DNA from: Smallanthus sonchifolius
Taxonomy: Eukaryota; Streptophyta; Magnoliopsida; Asterales; Asteraceae
Length of the DNA stretch: 64,000 bases
Assembly: GCA_023525975.1 (NCBI GenBank)
Contig: CM042042.1
Location: forward strand, 7,757,501-7,821,500
Direction of reading: 5' to 3'
The translations under genes were made by a program, and so were the position numbers. The notes under the pieces are model-generated. The model was not told the origin of the DNA. It made no database searches and saw only the letters and a program-made list of their open reading frames with translations. Shown one piece after another: positions 1-12,425 of the stretch (positions are counted from its first letter, which is position 1; the number at the start of each line of letters is the position of its first letter).

Positions 1-99
1 TTAAACGTAATTGTTTCATACACATGTGTATTTTTTGTTATAAATTTGTAATTTTAGTATATTAATATGTGAAAATTAATATAGTTTTTTTTTTGCCGT

Positions 100-242
100 T
101 AAACGGATCTTGTTCATGTCAACATGCGATTACGTGTGTCATGTTCAGGTTCATGTGTCTGACATGACATGATTTTTGGGTTTATGTAAAATTTCTAGGT
201 TTGACCAACTAACCCGAGAACACGACCCGTTTAGCACCCCTA
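100..242. repeat. possible DNA-transposon terminus (hAT-like)
   Basis: The stretch is rich in CATGTCA/TGACATG palindromic words and ends in ACCCGTTTAGCACCCCTAG. Ends of the form CACCCCTA are shared with the better-defined hAT-type MITE ending at 10863 in this window. The opposite terminus would lie at or before the window start, so neither element length nor a target duplication can be tested. Bases 243-484 are AT-rich and read as PP2C intron or upstream sequence with no other feature. Confidence 0.25.
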
Positions 243-484
243 GTTGTTCGTCACCAAATGTATTCTTAATGCATAGAGCTTCCTAAAATCATTTTATTGA
301 AAAAAATAGATTATTATTCTAATAATACAGTTTTTAATCATATTACTAACTTAAATATATACAAAAATGTTAAAGAAATTAGAAAAAAAAGTGTCTCAGG
401 CCCATTTCAACCAAACCAGTTAACTGATATCTTTTTCTTTCAAAATGAAGATAAATAAACTCTTTCCATGATCATAACTCACAG

Positions 485-1700
485 GGGGATCTTATGGTGC
501 TAGCAAATGTTGGTGATTCTCGAGCTGTTCTAGGGACGACATCAGACGATGGTCGCCTAGTAGCCGTTCAGCTTACTGTAGACTTTAAACCGAATTTACC
601 TCGTATGTACTCTCATGCATAACCTACTTATATGTAATCTAAATATGTAAATATATGTTTTTTTCCACTTACATTTTGTATCCTTGATATAGAGGAAACT
701 GAGAGGATATATAAGTCCGGAGGGTGCGTGTGTGAAGCAGATGATGAGCCAGGAGTGTCCAGGATTCGTGCTTCAAACGATGAGACACCAGAAGGACCAG
801 GGTTGGCGCTTTCAAGAGCTTTTGGTGACTTTTTTGTTAAAGATTTCGGTCTTATTTCTGAGCCAGATGTGATACAAACAACCATAACTGCACGCGATCG
901 TTTTGTCATTTTGGCTACTGATGGGGTATGATCTTTAACTCTCACATCATACATTTCATGTGTAATAAAATAAACCGTTAATACATGAAAAACCACTATA
1001 CTTTCTTATTTTTCACGAAAATGTCCCCCAACCTAATTTTGGTATATCAAAGTCTTTCAACTTGTAAACAATACACGTAAAAGTTTTTAAACTAATTTTT
1101 GTATATTAAATTACCTAAACTTGTTTGAAATGCACGTCCTTTGATTTTCATTAAATAATACCTTTAAATCAGTCAAAATTTAATAAGGTGACAACTCAAT
1201 ATTTATGCAAAACAAAATTTATACCATCTTATTTTAAAAAATTTAAGAGTTTAAGAACAAGTCAGTATTTAAAAAAATATCAAAGTACGTGTATTTTAGA
1301 CAAGTTTAGGAACTTAATATACAATAATTAGGTTACTGACTATTTCGTGTATTTTTTACAAGTTAAGGGACTTTAATATACCAAAAACAGGTTAAGGGAT
1401 CTTTTTCGTGAATGTTAAAAAAGTATTTTGATTTTTTTATGATTTTAACTCTTGAATAAAACATAAATAATTAGGTATGTGATGATCTTAACAACCCTGA
1501 CATACTTGTTTGTTTGAATCCTAAATAACCAGGTATGGGATGTTGTCTCAAATGAAAAGGCAGTGGAGATTGTTTCATCCGAACGGGAGGATTCGGCTAA
1601 AAGGGTGGTCGAGTATGCAGCCGCTCAGTGGAAGCGTAAGCGGGCAGGATACGCGGCAGATGACATCTCAGTTGTCTGCCTATTTTTCCACAATCTATGA
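485..1700 (+). CDS. protein phosphatase 2C, 3' part (three exons)
   Basis: This is a PP2C-family Ser/Thr phosphatase, a metal-dependent enzyme that removes phosphate from signalling proteins. Three exons join in frame: 485-602, 693-925 and 1533-1700, each with GT/AG borders (ATAACTCACAG before the first; donors GTATGT and GTATGA). The first exon encodes the DSRAVLGT motif. The second encodes the LSRAFGDFFVKDFGLISEPDV block and ends in ATDG, holding a metal-binding Asp. The third encodes VWDVVSN and ends with ADDISVVCLFF, which carries the last metal-binding Asp, before TGA. The layout resembles plant clade-E PP2Cs. The N-terminal half with the first metal-ligand motifs lies upstream of the window, so the start and integrity of the gene are unknown. 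The visible reading frame is clean. Confidence 0.85.
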
Positions 1701-2516
1701 CCATCTTCTCCATGAATGTTGGCATATGGTGAGCAATGTCTCATTGCTGTTAAGTCTCCACATTGTATGTAATTGTGATAAGCCAATCCTTGTATTGTTC
1801 AAGTGTTGTTATCTTTTATAATATATTATATATAACATCAAGGCCCAATAATTGGAGCCCAATTATAAAAGTTTATAGATATATGTGAGTGTTGGTAGCT
1901 CTCAATTGTTCAAAATATTATAAGAATTCATAGGGGAGAAATTGATTGTGGTTAATAGTAGCTTTGAATTGTTCAAAACTAGTTTATTCACCCGTGCTTC
2001 GAGGCAATAGTCTGGTCGTTATCGGTTGGGCTCGTTTGGGTGGATAAAACTTACATCCAAACACAAATTCGCTATTACATACGATAGCGAAAAAATACTC
2101 GAATTTGAATACAACTCCGTTTTCAATAAAATTTAGACTGGAACGTTAAAAAAAACCGCTTTCTCTGTTATAAAAAAAACTTAACGAACAAAAGTTATCA
2201 TAGAAAAATGAATTAATATAAAACTAAACGTGTTAAAAGCGTATATTATATATAGTATAATGAGTTAAAACGGAAAATAAATAAAAAAGACAAATTACAA
2301 TTAAACTCATGACGAGCTTTAAAAAAAACACAAGGGAAGGTTGGGAATCGATCCACATGAATTTGTTTACATGTGCACACTCAAACCAACTCCACTAAAT
2401 TCATTTTTGTTCATTTCATTGAAATAGATGGTATATAAATACATGGTTAGGTTATAGTAAAAAGGGTTTTAAAAATAAGAAGGATTCTAAGCTTGACGTG
2501 TGTCATTTTATTGTTT
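1701..2516. other. intergenic, PP2C 3' flank
   Basis: AT-rich sequence that includes the presumed PP2C 3' UTR (TATA-rich block near 1825-1840). I see no further coding or repeat signal. Confidence 0.5.
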
Positions 2517-3305
2517 TTAAAGGGATGGCATAATGGTCAATGTGTAATATACCAGGTCAATGTGTAATATAAGGTCTGATATTACACAATGACCAGATCT
2601 GATATTATACAATAAACTGATATTACACAATGAGCATATTACACAATGACCTGACATATTTGAGCGAATTACACAATGAGTTGTAAACGTAAAACACAAT
2701 GATAAATACATATAACACAATGATGAAAAATATTTGACACAATGACCTGACTAATTACACAATGAACTTGTATTACAAAATGACCTGACTAATTACACAA
2801 TGACCTGACTAATTACACAATGACCAGATATTACACAATGACAAGACGTGGTATTACACAATGAATATATATTACACAATGACCTGACTAATTACACAAT
2901 GAACTTGGATTACACAATGACCTGATTAATTACACAATGAACTTGTATTACACAATGACCTGACTAATTACACAATGACCAGATATTACACAATGACCAG
3001 ACGTGGTATTACACAATGAACTTGTATTACACAATGACCTGACTAATTACACAATAAACTTGTATTACACAATAACCAGACTAATTACACAATGAACTTG
3101 TATTACACAATGACCAGACTAATTACACAATGAACTTGTATTACACAATGACCTGACTAATTACACAATTAGCTAGAAAACGTAAAACACAATGATAAAT
3201 ACATATAACACAATGAACTGGTAGTACACAATGAACTTGTATTACACAATAAACTTGTATTACACAATGATCTGACTAATTACACAATGAGCTGAAAAAT
3301 GTAAA
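2517..3305. repeat. minisatellite of TTACACAATGA units
   Basis: About 34 copies (counted by eye) of the core (AT)TACACAATGA are separated by short, recurring spacers such as CCTGACTA, ACTTGT and CCAGAT, giving a unit of roughly 17-21 bp. A longer block, GTAAAACACAATGATAAATA followed by CATATAACACAATGA, occurs twice (near 2690 and 3180), so part of the array was duplicated as a higher-order unit. Units are degenerate (ACACAATAA, ACAAAATGA). Reading frames through the array are artefacts of the repeat. Confidence 0.9.
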
Positions 3306-4767
3306 AAAAAAATTGTTTTTGTTTATAACGACACTATACTCGTTTTAAAGATAAAAAATGCTCGTTTTTATGGTGTAATTTTTTTGAAAAAATAATGTCG
3401 TATGTAAAAGTTATGAACGTTTAAAAATGAGAGGGGGAACTTGATAAAAAGTCAACAAAAGTGGCCAAGACTAAAATACCCTTCCAACAACTTTTTCTCT
3501 TAAAATTTAATCTCAACCATTAAATCTTTTCTACAATTTGATCTAATGGCCCTAAATCCTTCTCACCCTTTTTAAAATTAGAATCCTTTTTACCTGAACA
3601 TAATCCTATAAATACAAGTTTAACTGAATAAAAAAATATAATAAAGCAGCGCAAAAGCTGCTTGTACGTGTTGCTTCAATGCTGGTACGGTTGCACTATA
3701 GCCACCGAAGAACATCTTTAAAGGTTAGGTAATTTGTGCTAATGTCTTGCAATTTATGTTTATTGTGTTAAAGTTAAAAAAATAGGCAAAAATAAAATGA
3801 AACGAAAAAAATCGTTTAACAAAAAGATAAACCGTGTGAAAAAAATTATATAGGTATTATAAATAATTTTAATTAAAAATAGTTAAATTTATTAATGTAG
3901 CTAAATATTTAACAGATTAAATGATAAGTTGTTAAGATTAGTTTAAGTAAAAAAATAATAAGTTAAATTAAAAAGTAAAAAGTCAAAAAAATTAAATAAG
4001 TAAAAAAAGAATAAAAACGTTAAAAGAAAAGAAATTGTATGAGATACTGACGGGCGGAAGTGACAAAAGCCATTTACTCTATCCAGCCCAATAACTCCAT
4101 GCCACATGACAAAAACCACCAATCAAGAATTACAAGTGTACATCGCATATTGAAATGTTTTAGTTAGGAATGTTGTAAGAACCAAGAGGGCATGAATGTG
4201 TTCTTTTTAAATTCTATTAACTTTTTATTTTATTATATAACTCAAAATACTTTCACGATAAATATATAGATAAAAGTTAAAAAAGACATCCACAAAAGAA
4301 CATAACGACGTACAGTGGTTCCGGTGGATGTTAACAAATCTTACGTCCACTCCTTAACTAAGAACTTTCTTCATGATCAACTTCTCTCCAAAAATTGATA
4401 AAGATCATATAAGTAAGAGTATAACACATATCCTAAATGTTTATAAGTTTTGGGAAATGAGCTTTTAGCATAAAAGTTATATCTATATGTAATTTGATGA
4501 AAATTAAACATGTTTTGGTTAATTGGTGTGATAAATGTGTATTGAGTATAATTAACCAAGGACTATGCCAAGTATTTGATGAAGTATTCATTACTTAAAA
4601 GAAATTTGAGTAACAATCAAAACAATTCAGCAAAACATGATATTGAGAATATTTGTAAAAATAGGATTAGCTTTAAAAATACAGTTAGTCATAACCATTC
4701 TTCATACAATTACAGTATATAGATATTATATATGTATATATACCACCAGCTAATATATCAATCAAAT
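3306..4767. other. intergenic
   Basis: AT-rich sequence between the minisatellite and the 3' end of the lipase gene. It contains A-runs and short inverted words but no coding frame or repeat I can name. The stretch next to 4767 is presumably lipase 3' UTR. Confidence 0.5.
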
Positions 4768-7700
4768 CTATTTTTCTGGCTCCACCAGTAATTTCTCCAT
4801 CATCTTCTTGTACATTGGCATGTAATGATCATTGATCATCGTTCTCGATAACCTTAGCTTACCATAAAGATCTCGATGCGTCTCATATATACCCACATGT
4901 TCATGTTCATGTTCATGTTCATGTTCTTCAATGGCGGTTTCATGATTATGATCATCATCTAGATCAACTGGATTATTTGAAATGATTGAAACAATATGCA
5001 TTATTCTTCCAGGAGGATACAAATGGTGATTTTCCAAAACATCTGACGAAGAAATCGGCTGTTCGCCATCTTCAACTGAATCAGTTATAACCTTTTCCTC
5101 TTCTATAATTTCTTGTGCTGCAGCCTCCTCTTCTTTCTGGGCTTCAATATGGAACTCGTTTTCTTGAATTTTGAGTTCTTTCTCAAGTTCATATAATAAT
5201 TCGCCTTCAGTTATGTGTTCAGATTTGGATGTAACATAGTCCACAGGAATAAGAAGCTCCTCTTCGTCTGTGTCATCATGGCCCGACCCGGATCCAGAAC
5301 CAGACCCAGACCCGTAACTGGAAGAACAGTGATCTACGTTGTTTGGTTCATGGTTTTGATGCCTGGTGTCAGTTGCAAGAGACTCGGGGTTATTTTCAAG
5401 TATGAGCGAGGTTTCAGAAAATTTATCGGTTGGTGCACGGCCGACAGCACGACGACGGGCACCCATGCATGACCACGACGATAGGGTTGATCGGGTTCTA
5501 ACTACACCTTGAGCCACGTTTTGAGCACGTTTCATCACGACCTACAATTTTTAAAAAGAGAGGATTTCAATAGAGCCCTCCCTAGGATCGATTTTGAAAC
5601 TTTATAGATGGCATGTGGCTAATGAATAAAAAATGATTCGGGCTACATTTTATTTCTAACAAGTCAAACCGGTAATACTAAAAGAAAAAAAAAAGAAGCA
5701 AAAATTAGATTATTATTATTATTATTATTATTAAAATACTATATATTTTATAATCATGTTTGACACGCTAAGCATTTATTTAAAAAAAAAGTTGGACAAA
5801 AGGTGTTAGGGTTAACCCAACCTGGCCTGTTTAAACTTTTACCAAAAAGTTAACCAACTTGACCTATCTAGACCCGTTACCCAACCCGTCAACTTTGCCA
5901 CCTGAAAGATAGGTGAACCAAAACAAGTAGATAATATAGACCTGAGTGCTACTAGAAACAGGATGGAGCATAGCACCTGCACCAGCAACCTTGGCTCTAG
6001 CTATGGCCATTGATGGGAGACGAGAGCCCAAGGCAGTTGCGGAACGAAATACGACATTCAAAACTCTAGTTTGTTCAATTTGGTCACGCAGGTCTTTTAA
6101 CCAAGAGGACGCTGTAACCTGTAGATGAAATTCTTTAGAAAATAATTTACATGATTACAATAAGATGTATTATTCATCAACTCAATCATAGTCTATTTCA
6201 AGATTAAGGAGGTTTCACATGTTATCAATACACATTAGGCGTCGTTGACCCTTTTGTCCTGTTAGAGAACATGACCCAATTCGACCATTTATGGGTAAAA
6301 ATGGGCTAAAAGTGCCACCTCTGCCTCGAAGTGATTGACAGAACAGGATAGGGGAACAATTTTTCAGGACAATGTAAATACTGAAATTTGGGAGTTATAG
6401 TACCTCGGTGCGAAGATCATCTATAGAAGCAGTTGAGAATGTTGGCACCAGATCGGAGCCGTTGATTATTGTGGTGATGAAATGCTTACCTGACTCGGCC
6501 AATTCCCAAGTCATACAGGCAGCTGCAGATGATGAAATTTAGCATCATGAATCAAAACACAAACCTCACAGTAACAGAAACTAGGTTCTATGTTTGTACA
6601 AACTCAGCCTCAGCTAATTACTATAGAAAATATACACAAGCTTTAACTTTTTACCCGTGCCTCTGATGACAATAAACAACTATTGCTTAAAGCTCTGATT
6701 TTCTTAACAAAAGGAGATCATTTGTTCCTTATCAGGATGTTCTTTCTATGAAAATACTGGTGATCGGTAGTTGACCACGAGGCAGTTAATACCTTGACTT
6801 TTAGCCCTTAGTAAATAGATAAACGAATTAGAACCATGAAGTATATGAACAATACACACCTGGTGCAAATGTGATGCATGAAATAGATGATAAATCTTTC
6901 TGTTCTCGAAGAATGTATGTTAAGAGTGCAGCAGTAGCACCACCAAGTGAATGGCCAACAATCTGAAAAAATAGATATAAAAGCTCAATAATATAGTGGA
7001 GCGAGGCTGAACTTACACATCCATGAAGGATATACTTGTTGGGTTTAAATAAAAAGTATAAGCAAATTAAGCTTGCAATACAAATGTAGCAACTATATGT
7101 CATTCTTTAGAGGGCAGGCAGTCATTTCTGCTATCAATAGTATGATATCACTAAAAAATGGTTTCATATTGGATAGCGTAGGTAAGCCCAAGGTGAAGAA
7201 AGAATAGCTCTCACTCTGTCCCAAAGAAAACAGCACTTCTGATCCTGGGTCATCCCAAAAAAGTCGTAGCTTGCTTTTCGCCCAATAGTAACCATTACTT
7301 AAAATTAATAACTTTGATTTTGGTCCATGTATCTTTTTCAATCAGTCCTTATGATTGGGTATTATAGACGTTTGATCACTAGCCAAACATTTTTATTAAA
7401 CTATGTGTCGTGTCAAAAGTTGCATGTTTTCTTAGGGCGGAGAGAATACATTAGAGATTTATGATGACTTTCATAGAGAATTTAACAAAATAGCTCTGCT
7501 TGTCTGGCGTTCAAAAAGCATTTATCGCTAATAAAAGTGTGTGTTCATGGCTATTCATTTCAGTATGTATCATCTTATGTGTTATGATAGAATGAATGAA
7601 ATTTTTCAATGTGAGATTATGATGGTAAGATTTTGTGGCAATTTTTTGTTGTGTTTTAGAGCACTCCACTTTGTACTACATAAAGACAATCATCAAATGG

Positions 7701-9685
7701 ACCTAATTTATTATATCTAAATTACCATTGAACGTGATGCAACAAAAACTGCCATATTTTGCTTAATGTTCGTGAACAAGACACCTGTAATTTCAAACTT
7801 TCAGCAAATTGCATGATTCCTAAATGCCAGTACAATGTTTATTATGTAAAATGTAGTCAACAATTGTAGGTGCATGTGCACTGAGCATCGTAAGAATTCA
7901 CCTGTAAACTTAAGTATTACTAGTTGTCTAGTTCAATCATAAGAGTTAAGACATTAAGAAAAAAAATTTAGACCAGAAAAAGAAAATCTACCTTTACTTC
8001 GTAACCAGGGTTTTCTTTTAAGGCTTCAAGCAGAAAAGGAATGCTGAGCTTTGCAATCCACCGAGCAGCAGCAACCATACCACAATGTGCATAACCTAAA
8101 ATAAGATTACTTACCCCACCATCATGTAAAACCGAATGGTGAAAAGGGACTACTGCACCAGTTGCTGCTGTAAGTGTATCTTTAATACTATGTGTGCCTC
8201 GAATTAATAAAAGGAAGCACTTAGATTTTCTATCACAGATAATAGTGAAGGCAGGCTTCAAAATCTGCATTCATAAAAAAAATAGCAACCTTAGTGATGT
8301 AAATGACTAAACGAGTAAACCTGATTATTGATAAACTAAAACTTATACCCCTGCTTTCGGCTTCTGCAATAAAACATCTGCTTCTGAATAGCCAGCAGAT
8401 TCCAAAAACACTGGGAATGGTTTCTTTGAGAAAAGGATGCAAAGAGTCAACAACTGCAAATAGTGTTTCAACTCTGCAATGATTTCAGGTCCCTTGAGCT
8501 GTATACTATTTTCTCCAGCATATACACTAGCTACTTGTACATTACCCTGAATCAACATTGAGCACATTAAGACAAGTTTAAAAGAAATCAAAATATGTAG
8601 TTTGGAAGAAAATAACCATGCAAAACAGCATATCTAAAATCTGAATTCGTATTTTAGACCAATGCATGTTATGCAAAACTTATTTGTGTTCACCATCAAC
8701 CCGTCAAAGTACTATAATCACGATCTAAGAATTTTGCAATTCCTACAGAAAAGCTAAATTCATATTTCTGACTATGGGATATGATCAAAACATATACTAC
8801 AAAGTGCAAATCATTGACAGCTGGAGCCAATCTCCCACACAGGCTTAGCATAGTTAGAACTGCTAATATACGCTGTGGCCTAAAGAACTACTTTTCACTT
8901 CAAAGTCAATATGAAGTATGAATTGAAAAATCTTTTTCATTTGAACAACAATTCCTAGATTTTCTAGGATAAATACATCACAAACTGCATTGCAGCACCT
9001 TGCAGGATTTGAACCACCAACCTTTTAATTGTAGGGTACACCACTTAACCACCACGATGTCCCCTTGGGACAATGGGACATGAACTGAATAATCTATCCG
9101 TAAACTTAAAAAACTAAATAGAAGTTGATGACAGGTAGTACAAAATGCAAATTCATAACTGTGTCTGAAATTGTAACAAGCTCATGTCAATTTTATGCAT
9201 CAAAAGTCATGTATTCTCTTTTATCCGATTCAAGTTAGTCAGACGGCCAATTCATAGTTCCATAAAATCAATAAAACCACAGGTACTTCATATTGACTTT
9301 AAAGTGAATAATTAAAAAAAAAATAATAATCAACTAAAACTTTAAAAACTAGAACACACGAAGATCAGAAAACAGGCGTTACCTGCCTTCGCAACAAATA
9401 ACTTATGCCGAAAGCCAAATCTCCGATAGGCCATTTCCCTAGGGTTTCTGCATACGTAAATCTAAGCGTCTCAGAAAGAGTCGAAATCGTTTCAAGCCAC
9501 GTGGCAGGAGCTTGTGCTGGCCTCCTCTGCGTGATCTTCCTCTTCGATTTACTCGATTTCATGTACTCCCGTCCCTGATCATCCTCCGCAGCCTTCAGAT
9601 CAGCCGAATTCAATCTCCGAGCCAATACATAGTACAATAGCACCACCGTCCCCGCGGCTGTGGCCATTGTCGTCGCCGCCATCAA
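4768..9685 (-). CDS. lipase class 3 (plant DAG-lipase-like), frameshifted in exon 5
   Basis: Predicted mono/diacylglycerol lipase of the plant class-3 group. Seven exons read on the minus strand: 9685-9383, 8546-8349, 8264-7992, 6962-6860, 6523-6404, 6118-5942 and 5541-4768, all with GT-AG borders. Together they encode about 648 residues, close to what I recall for the Arabidopsis relative (about 640). The N-terminus holds a membrane-anchor-like stretch (TVVLLYYVLARRL). Exon 3 carries LLIRGTHSIKDTLTAATGA. Exon 4 carries the nucleophile motif IVGHSLGG (Ser about 263). Exon 5 carries NGSDLVP, with the likely catalytic Asp. The last exon has acidic and Gly-Ser-rich segments and ends near NDHYMPMY, which may supply the His. 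One extra T in exon 5 (AAAA at 6480-6483 on the plus strand, three expected) shifts the frame and gives a stop at 6417-6419. Every other exon is open, so a recent null allele or an assembly error is likely. Confidence 0.88.
4895..4928 (-). repeat. hexanucleotide array inside lipase exon 7
   Basis: Tandem GTTCAT (plus strand) encodes a run of alternating Glu-His residues in the lipase C-terminal region. Because the unit is six bases, changes in copy number keep the frame. A second low-complexity coding tract near 5289-5325 encodes alternating Gly-Ser. Confidence 0.85.
5709..5734. repeat. (ATT)n microsatellite in lipase intron 6
   Basis: Uninterrupted ATT trinucleotide run in the intron between exons 6 and 7. 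Confidence 0.9.
8945..9064 (-). mobile_element. tRNA-derived SINE, family A, in lipase intron 1
   Basis: Read on the minus strand, the head GGGGACATCGTGG is followed by an A-box-like TGGTTAAGTGG (9041-9051) and a B-box-like GGTTCAAATCC (9005-9015), the RNA polymerase III promoter pair of tRNA-derived SINEs. The 3' body GTTTGTGATGTATTTAT recurs in the copy at 24676-24793, which shows that this is a dispersed family. No clear target duplication is seen. Confidence 0.6.
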
Positions 9686-10111
9686 ATCAGCACAGAAAAT
9701 TCGTCGATTCGCGAGTTAACGACCTTGTGTTCGTCTAATACTCGATTATTAACTATTGTGTGTTCCTCTAATCCTTATTTTCCAGATTGTAACAGATCAA
9801 CTGCAGTTTGGATCGGAGAATTGATGTTTAGCACAAATCAGCGGAGATGATTTGCAATACCTTGCACGAAATCATCGGAATCTGGAAAGAGAAAGCTGCA
9901 AACAACGGAACACGCAACGGAGATGAGATGAAGAGAGTCTGAGACGAGACCTAGCTTTTATACGTCTGGTATGAAAACGATTTCCCGTTCCTAATTATTT
10001 ATAGATGTCTACTTTTTGTGTTGTTAGTTAAGTACACGGTTAAAATTTTGGATTTTTCCTCAAGAGAAACTACACCCACCACCATCTCAAACTATGTATA
10101 AAAATAACATT
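9686..10111. other. lipase 5' flank
   Basis: Upstream region of the minus-strand lipase gene, holding presumed 5' UTR and promoter. No unambiguous TATA box or regulatory motif was identified. Confidence 0.4.
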
Positions 10112-10114
10112 TTA

Positions 10115-11063
10115 GAGCATTCACGGCAGGTTCTGTGTATGTTTATTAGTGGTTCTGCATATTTTATGGAGTGGTTTAAAATGGCTGTCAGTGGAGAAAA
10201 GAGAAAATGTTACTGTTCATTTGTAAGGGTGTTCACGGTTTTTAGGTCAAACCGTAAACCAAACCGTTAATAACGGTTTTTTATCACTAAAAAACTAAAC
10301 CGAACCGTTGCTACCGGTTTGGTTTCACGGTTAGAGCTTTTTAGGCCCATTTAGGCAAAACCCATGAACTGTAACTCGAGTTAGGGTAAAAAATCAAATT
10401 AGGGAAAAATCAAATTATGATATTGACTTGCAAAACATATACTAAACAAGAGAGAGATGAAAAATCAAATTGTGATATTGACTTGCAAAACAAAAACTAA
10501 ACAAAACAGAGATGAACTTATGAACCCAAAATCCAAACAACTCATTTTTTTTGTTACCGCTCAAAGTCCAAATACCTCAAACTTTGCTAGCTTATTTGTT
10601 TCTAAACAGGCCTAAACCCAAAGTCCCAAACAACCCAGCTTTTATACATATATATATACACACACACATACATACATATATACGGTCTGGTCCGGTTTTT
10701 TACGACCGGTTTTTGGTATAAACCGTAAACCAAACCGTTCACTACGGTTTGAAAATTTTGAAACCGATCGACTGAAAGTTTAGGAGAAAAACCGACCGCA
10801 AGGCCAAACCGATGTCCGGTTTGGACGGTTTCAAGATTTGAAACTGAACCGTGAACACCCCTATCCATCTGTATATTTGTGAAAACACTGTTCACCTCTA
10901 TTAATTTTTTAATATTTTTTGAAAGTGGTTGTGAGTGAATAAGAGATAAAAGGTAATGATAAAGGTATACAAAATGTATTATTTAATTGAAAAATAGAGA
11001 GAAAATATAGTGATTTTTAATGTAATTATAGATATAAGAATAGAGAAGCTGATGGGAATGCTC
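10115..11063. mobile_element. Tourist-like (PIF/Harbinger) MITE, interrupted
   Basis: Terminal inverted repeats GAGCATTC (10115) and GAATGCTC (ending 11063) extend imperfectly inward (CACGGCAGGTTCT against the complement CCCATCAGCTTCT). Both ends are flanked by TTA (10112-10114 and 11064-11066), the target duplication typical of PIF/Harbinger. Without the inserted hAT element the MITE is about 300 bp and has no coding capacity. Confidence 0.7.
10224..10863. mobile_element. hAT-type MITE nested in the Tourist-like MITE
   Basis: A 640-bp element starts TAAGGGTGTTCACGGTT and ends in the inverted form AACCGTGAACACCCCTA. Flanking 8-mers TTCATTTG (10216-10223) and TCCATCTG (10864-10871) match at 6 of 8 positions, both differences being T/C, as expected for an aged 8-bp hAT duplication. 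Subterminal ACCGTAAACCAAACCGTT words repeat in both orientations. Confidence 0.7.
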
Positions 11064-11066
11064 TTA

Positions 11067-11870
11067 TAGTCCATGAGTTGAATGGCTAGTTAACTTTTCC
11101 AGATAAATAGAGTGAAATAACCAAAATACCCTTTAACAATAAATAACAATATAAACCTTTAATTTTTGGGCTAAATGACGATATCTGAAGAAGGAAAGAA
11201 GGCTATAAACATAAAGGACGATTTTAATAATTTACTCTAAATTTTAAATGTAGTTTAAGTATTAATGATATTGTGATTAAACAGAATTCAAATAATTATA
11301 TGTTAGTCAAGTATATGTATTTTGTTCTGTCAATAAACAGATAATATGATAGTATATGTATTTTGTTCTGTCAATAAACAGATAATATGATTTTAAAACA
11401 TAAATTTTAAAGTCACCTAAGTATTTTAAATTCCTTAAAATTTTAAATTCATGAACCAAACATGTAGAGGATTTCAAGGATGGTTGAATGGGTAGTTGCA
11501 TTTGGTGACATTCCAATATCTAATGATATTATTATAAATCAATATTATATGCATACAATATGTTCTAATTTATTTATAAAATAATTATGAGCAGTTCATG
11601 ACAATAAGCATGGTGGCAACCGTGCCATCACCGTTGGATGGCATAGTAGTTACATGTGGAATATTAATAACAATATTTATTTCACCGAAATTTCTCATAA
11701 TATTATAAAACGAAAAATATTATTTATAGCAAGTTGTTCAAATGATACACCACTAGATTATTAAACCTCTTTAAACCTTTCAACCAATCAATTCTATTGT
11801 TCCAACTCATATTATTAGAAATTTGTGATGATGTTCTTGAGTAAACCCCTTAAACCAACCAAACATGTAT
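11067..11870. other. intergenic, AT-rich
   Basis: No gene seen. A short direct duplication occurs at about 11310-11395, where TATGTATTTTGTTCTGTCAA and the following ATAAACAGATAATATGA appear twice. Confidence 0.5.
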
Positions 11871-12119
11871 TGTTACCTCACAATGCAAACCTACCGCACA
11901 CGACTTCATCTACGGGTTCCTGAACCCGATTTCTAAACCCGTATGTGCGTATACACTTCAGCCTCAAAACATTTGAAAAATGTTTGCACATAACACATAG
12001 GGGCATATAAAACTCACCTGATGAGCGGGTTCCTGAGATATAATGGCTAGTTAGTGAGCATCACTAAGATCACACACAATCTGTATAATCAAGTCATACA
12101 AAATAAGATAATAAACATA

Positions 12120-12425
12120 AACGACACTAGACATTTTCTATACTTATGGTTTTGCGAACTTAGGTAAGTTCCCACTTTTGGCATAAGCGATCATGGCAAG
12201 TTCGTTTCATTGAACTAGGCGAAGATGTGATAAGTTCGTCCTCTTTGAGCTTATGTGAACATAATAAGTTCGCCATTTAGACATTAGGCGAATGTATGGT
12301 AAGTTCGCCAGCTTTTACTTAGGCGAACTTACAGTAAGTTCGCCCCTTAGTTTGTGCAAACATGATGTAGCGGACTTGTTAAGTTCACTAGAATAGTGCC
12401 AGGCGAACATGCTAAGTTCACTTGT
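12120..12425. repeat. TAAGTTCGCC / GGCGAACTTA array in the solo LTR
   Basis: The decamer TAAGTTCGCC and its complement recur about every 40-55 bp, with variants, through 300 bp. Arrays of short motifs in the U3 part of an LTR often act as promoter or enhancer elements. That role is inference here. Confidence 0.7.

Noticed and set aside
2517..3305. Regular repeats and spacers suggesting a CRISPR array
   Set aside because: Units are degenerate, spacers recur and are only a few bases, and the surroundings are a plant nuclear genome. It is a minisatellite.
5800..6320. GACCCGTT / TTGCCACCT-like segments in lipase introns 5 and 6 as MITE ends
   Set aside because: The words resemble transposon termini, but no paired inverted end or target duplication could be found.
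8945..9064. tRNA gene on the minus strand
   Set aside because: A and B boxes are present but no cloverleaf with paired acceptor arms, and the 3' body recurs elsewhere. A SINE fits better.
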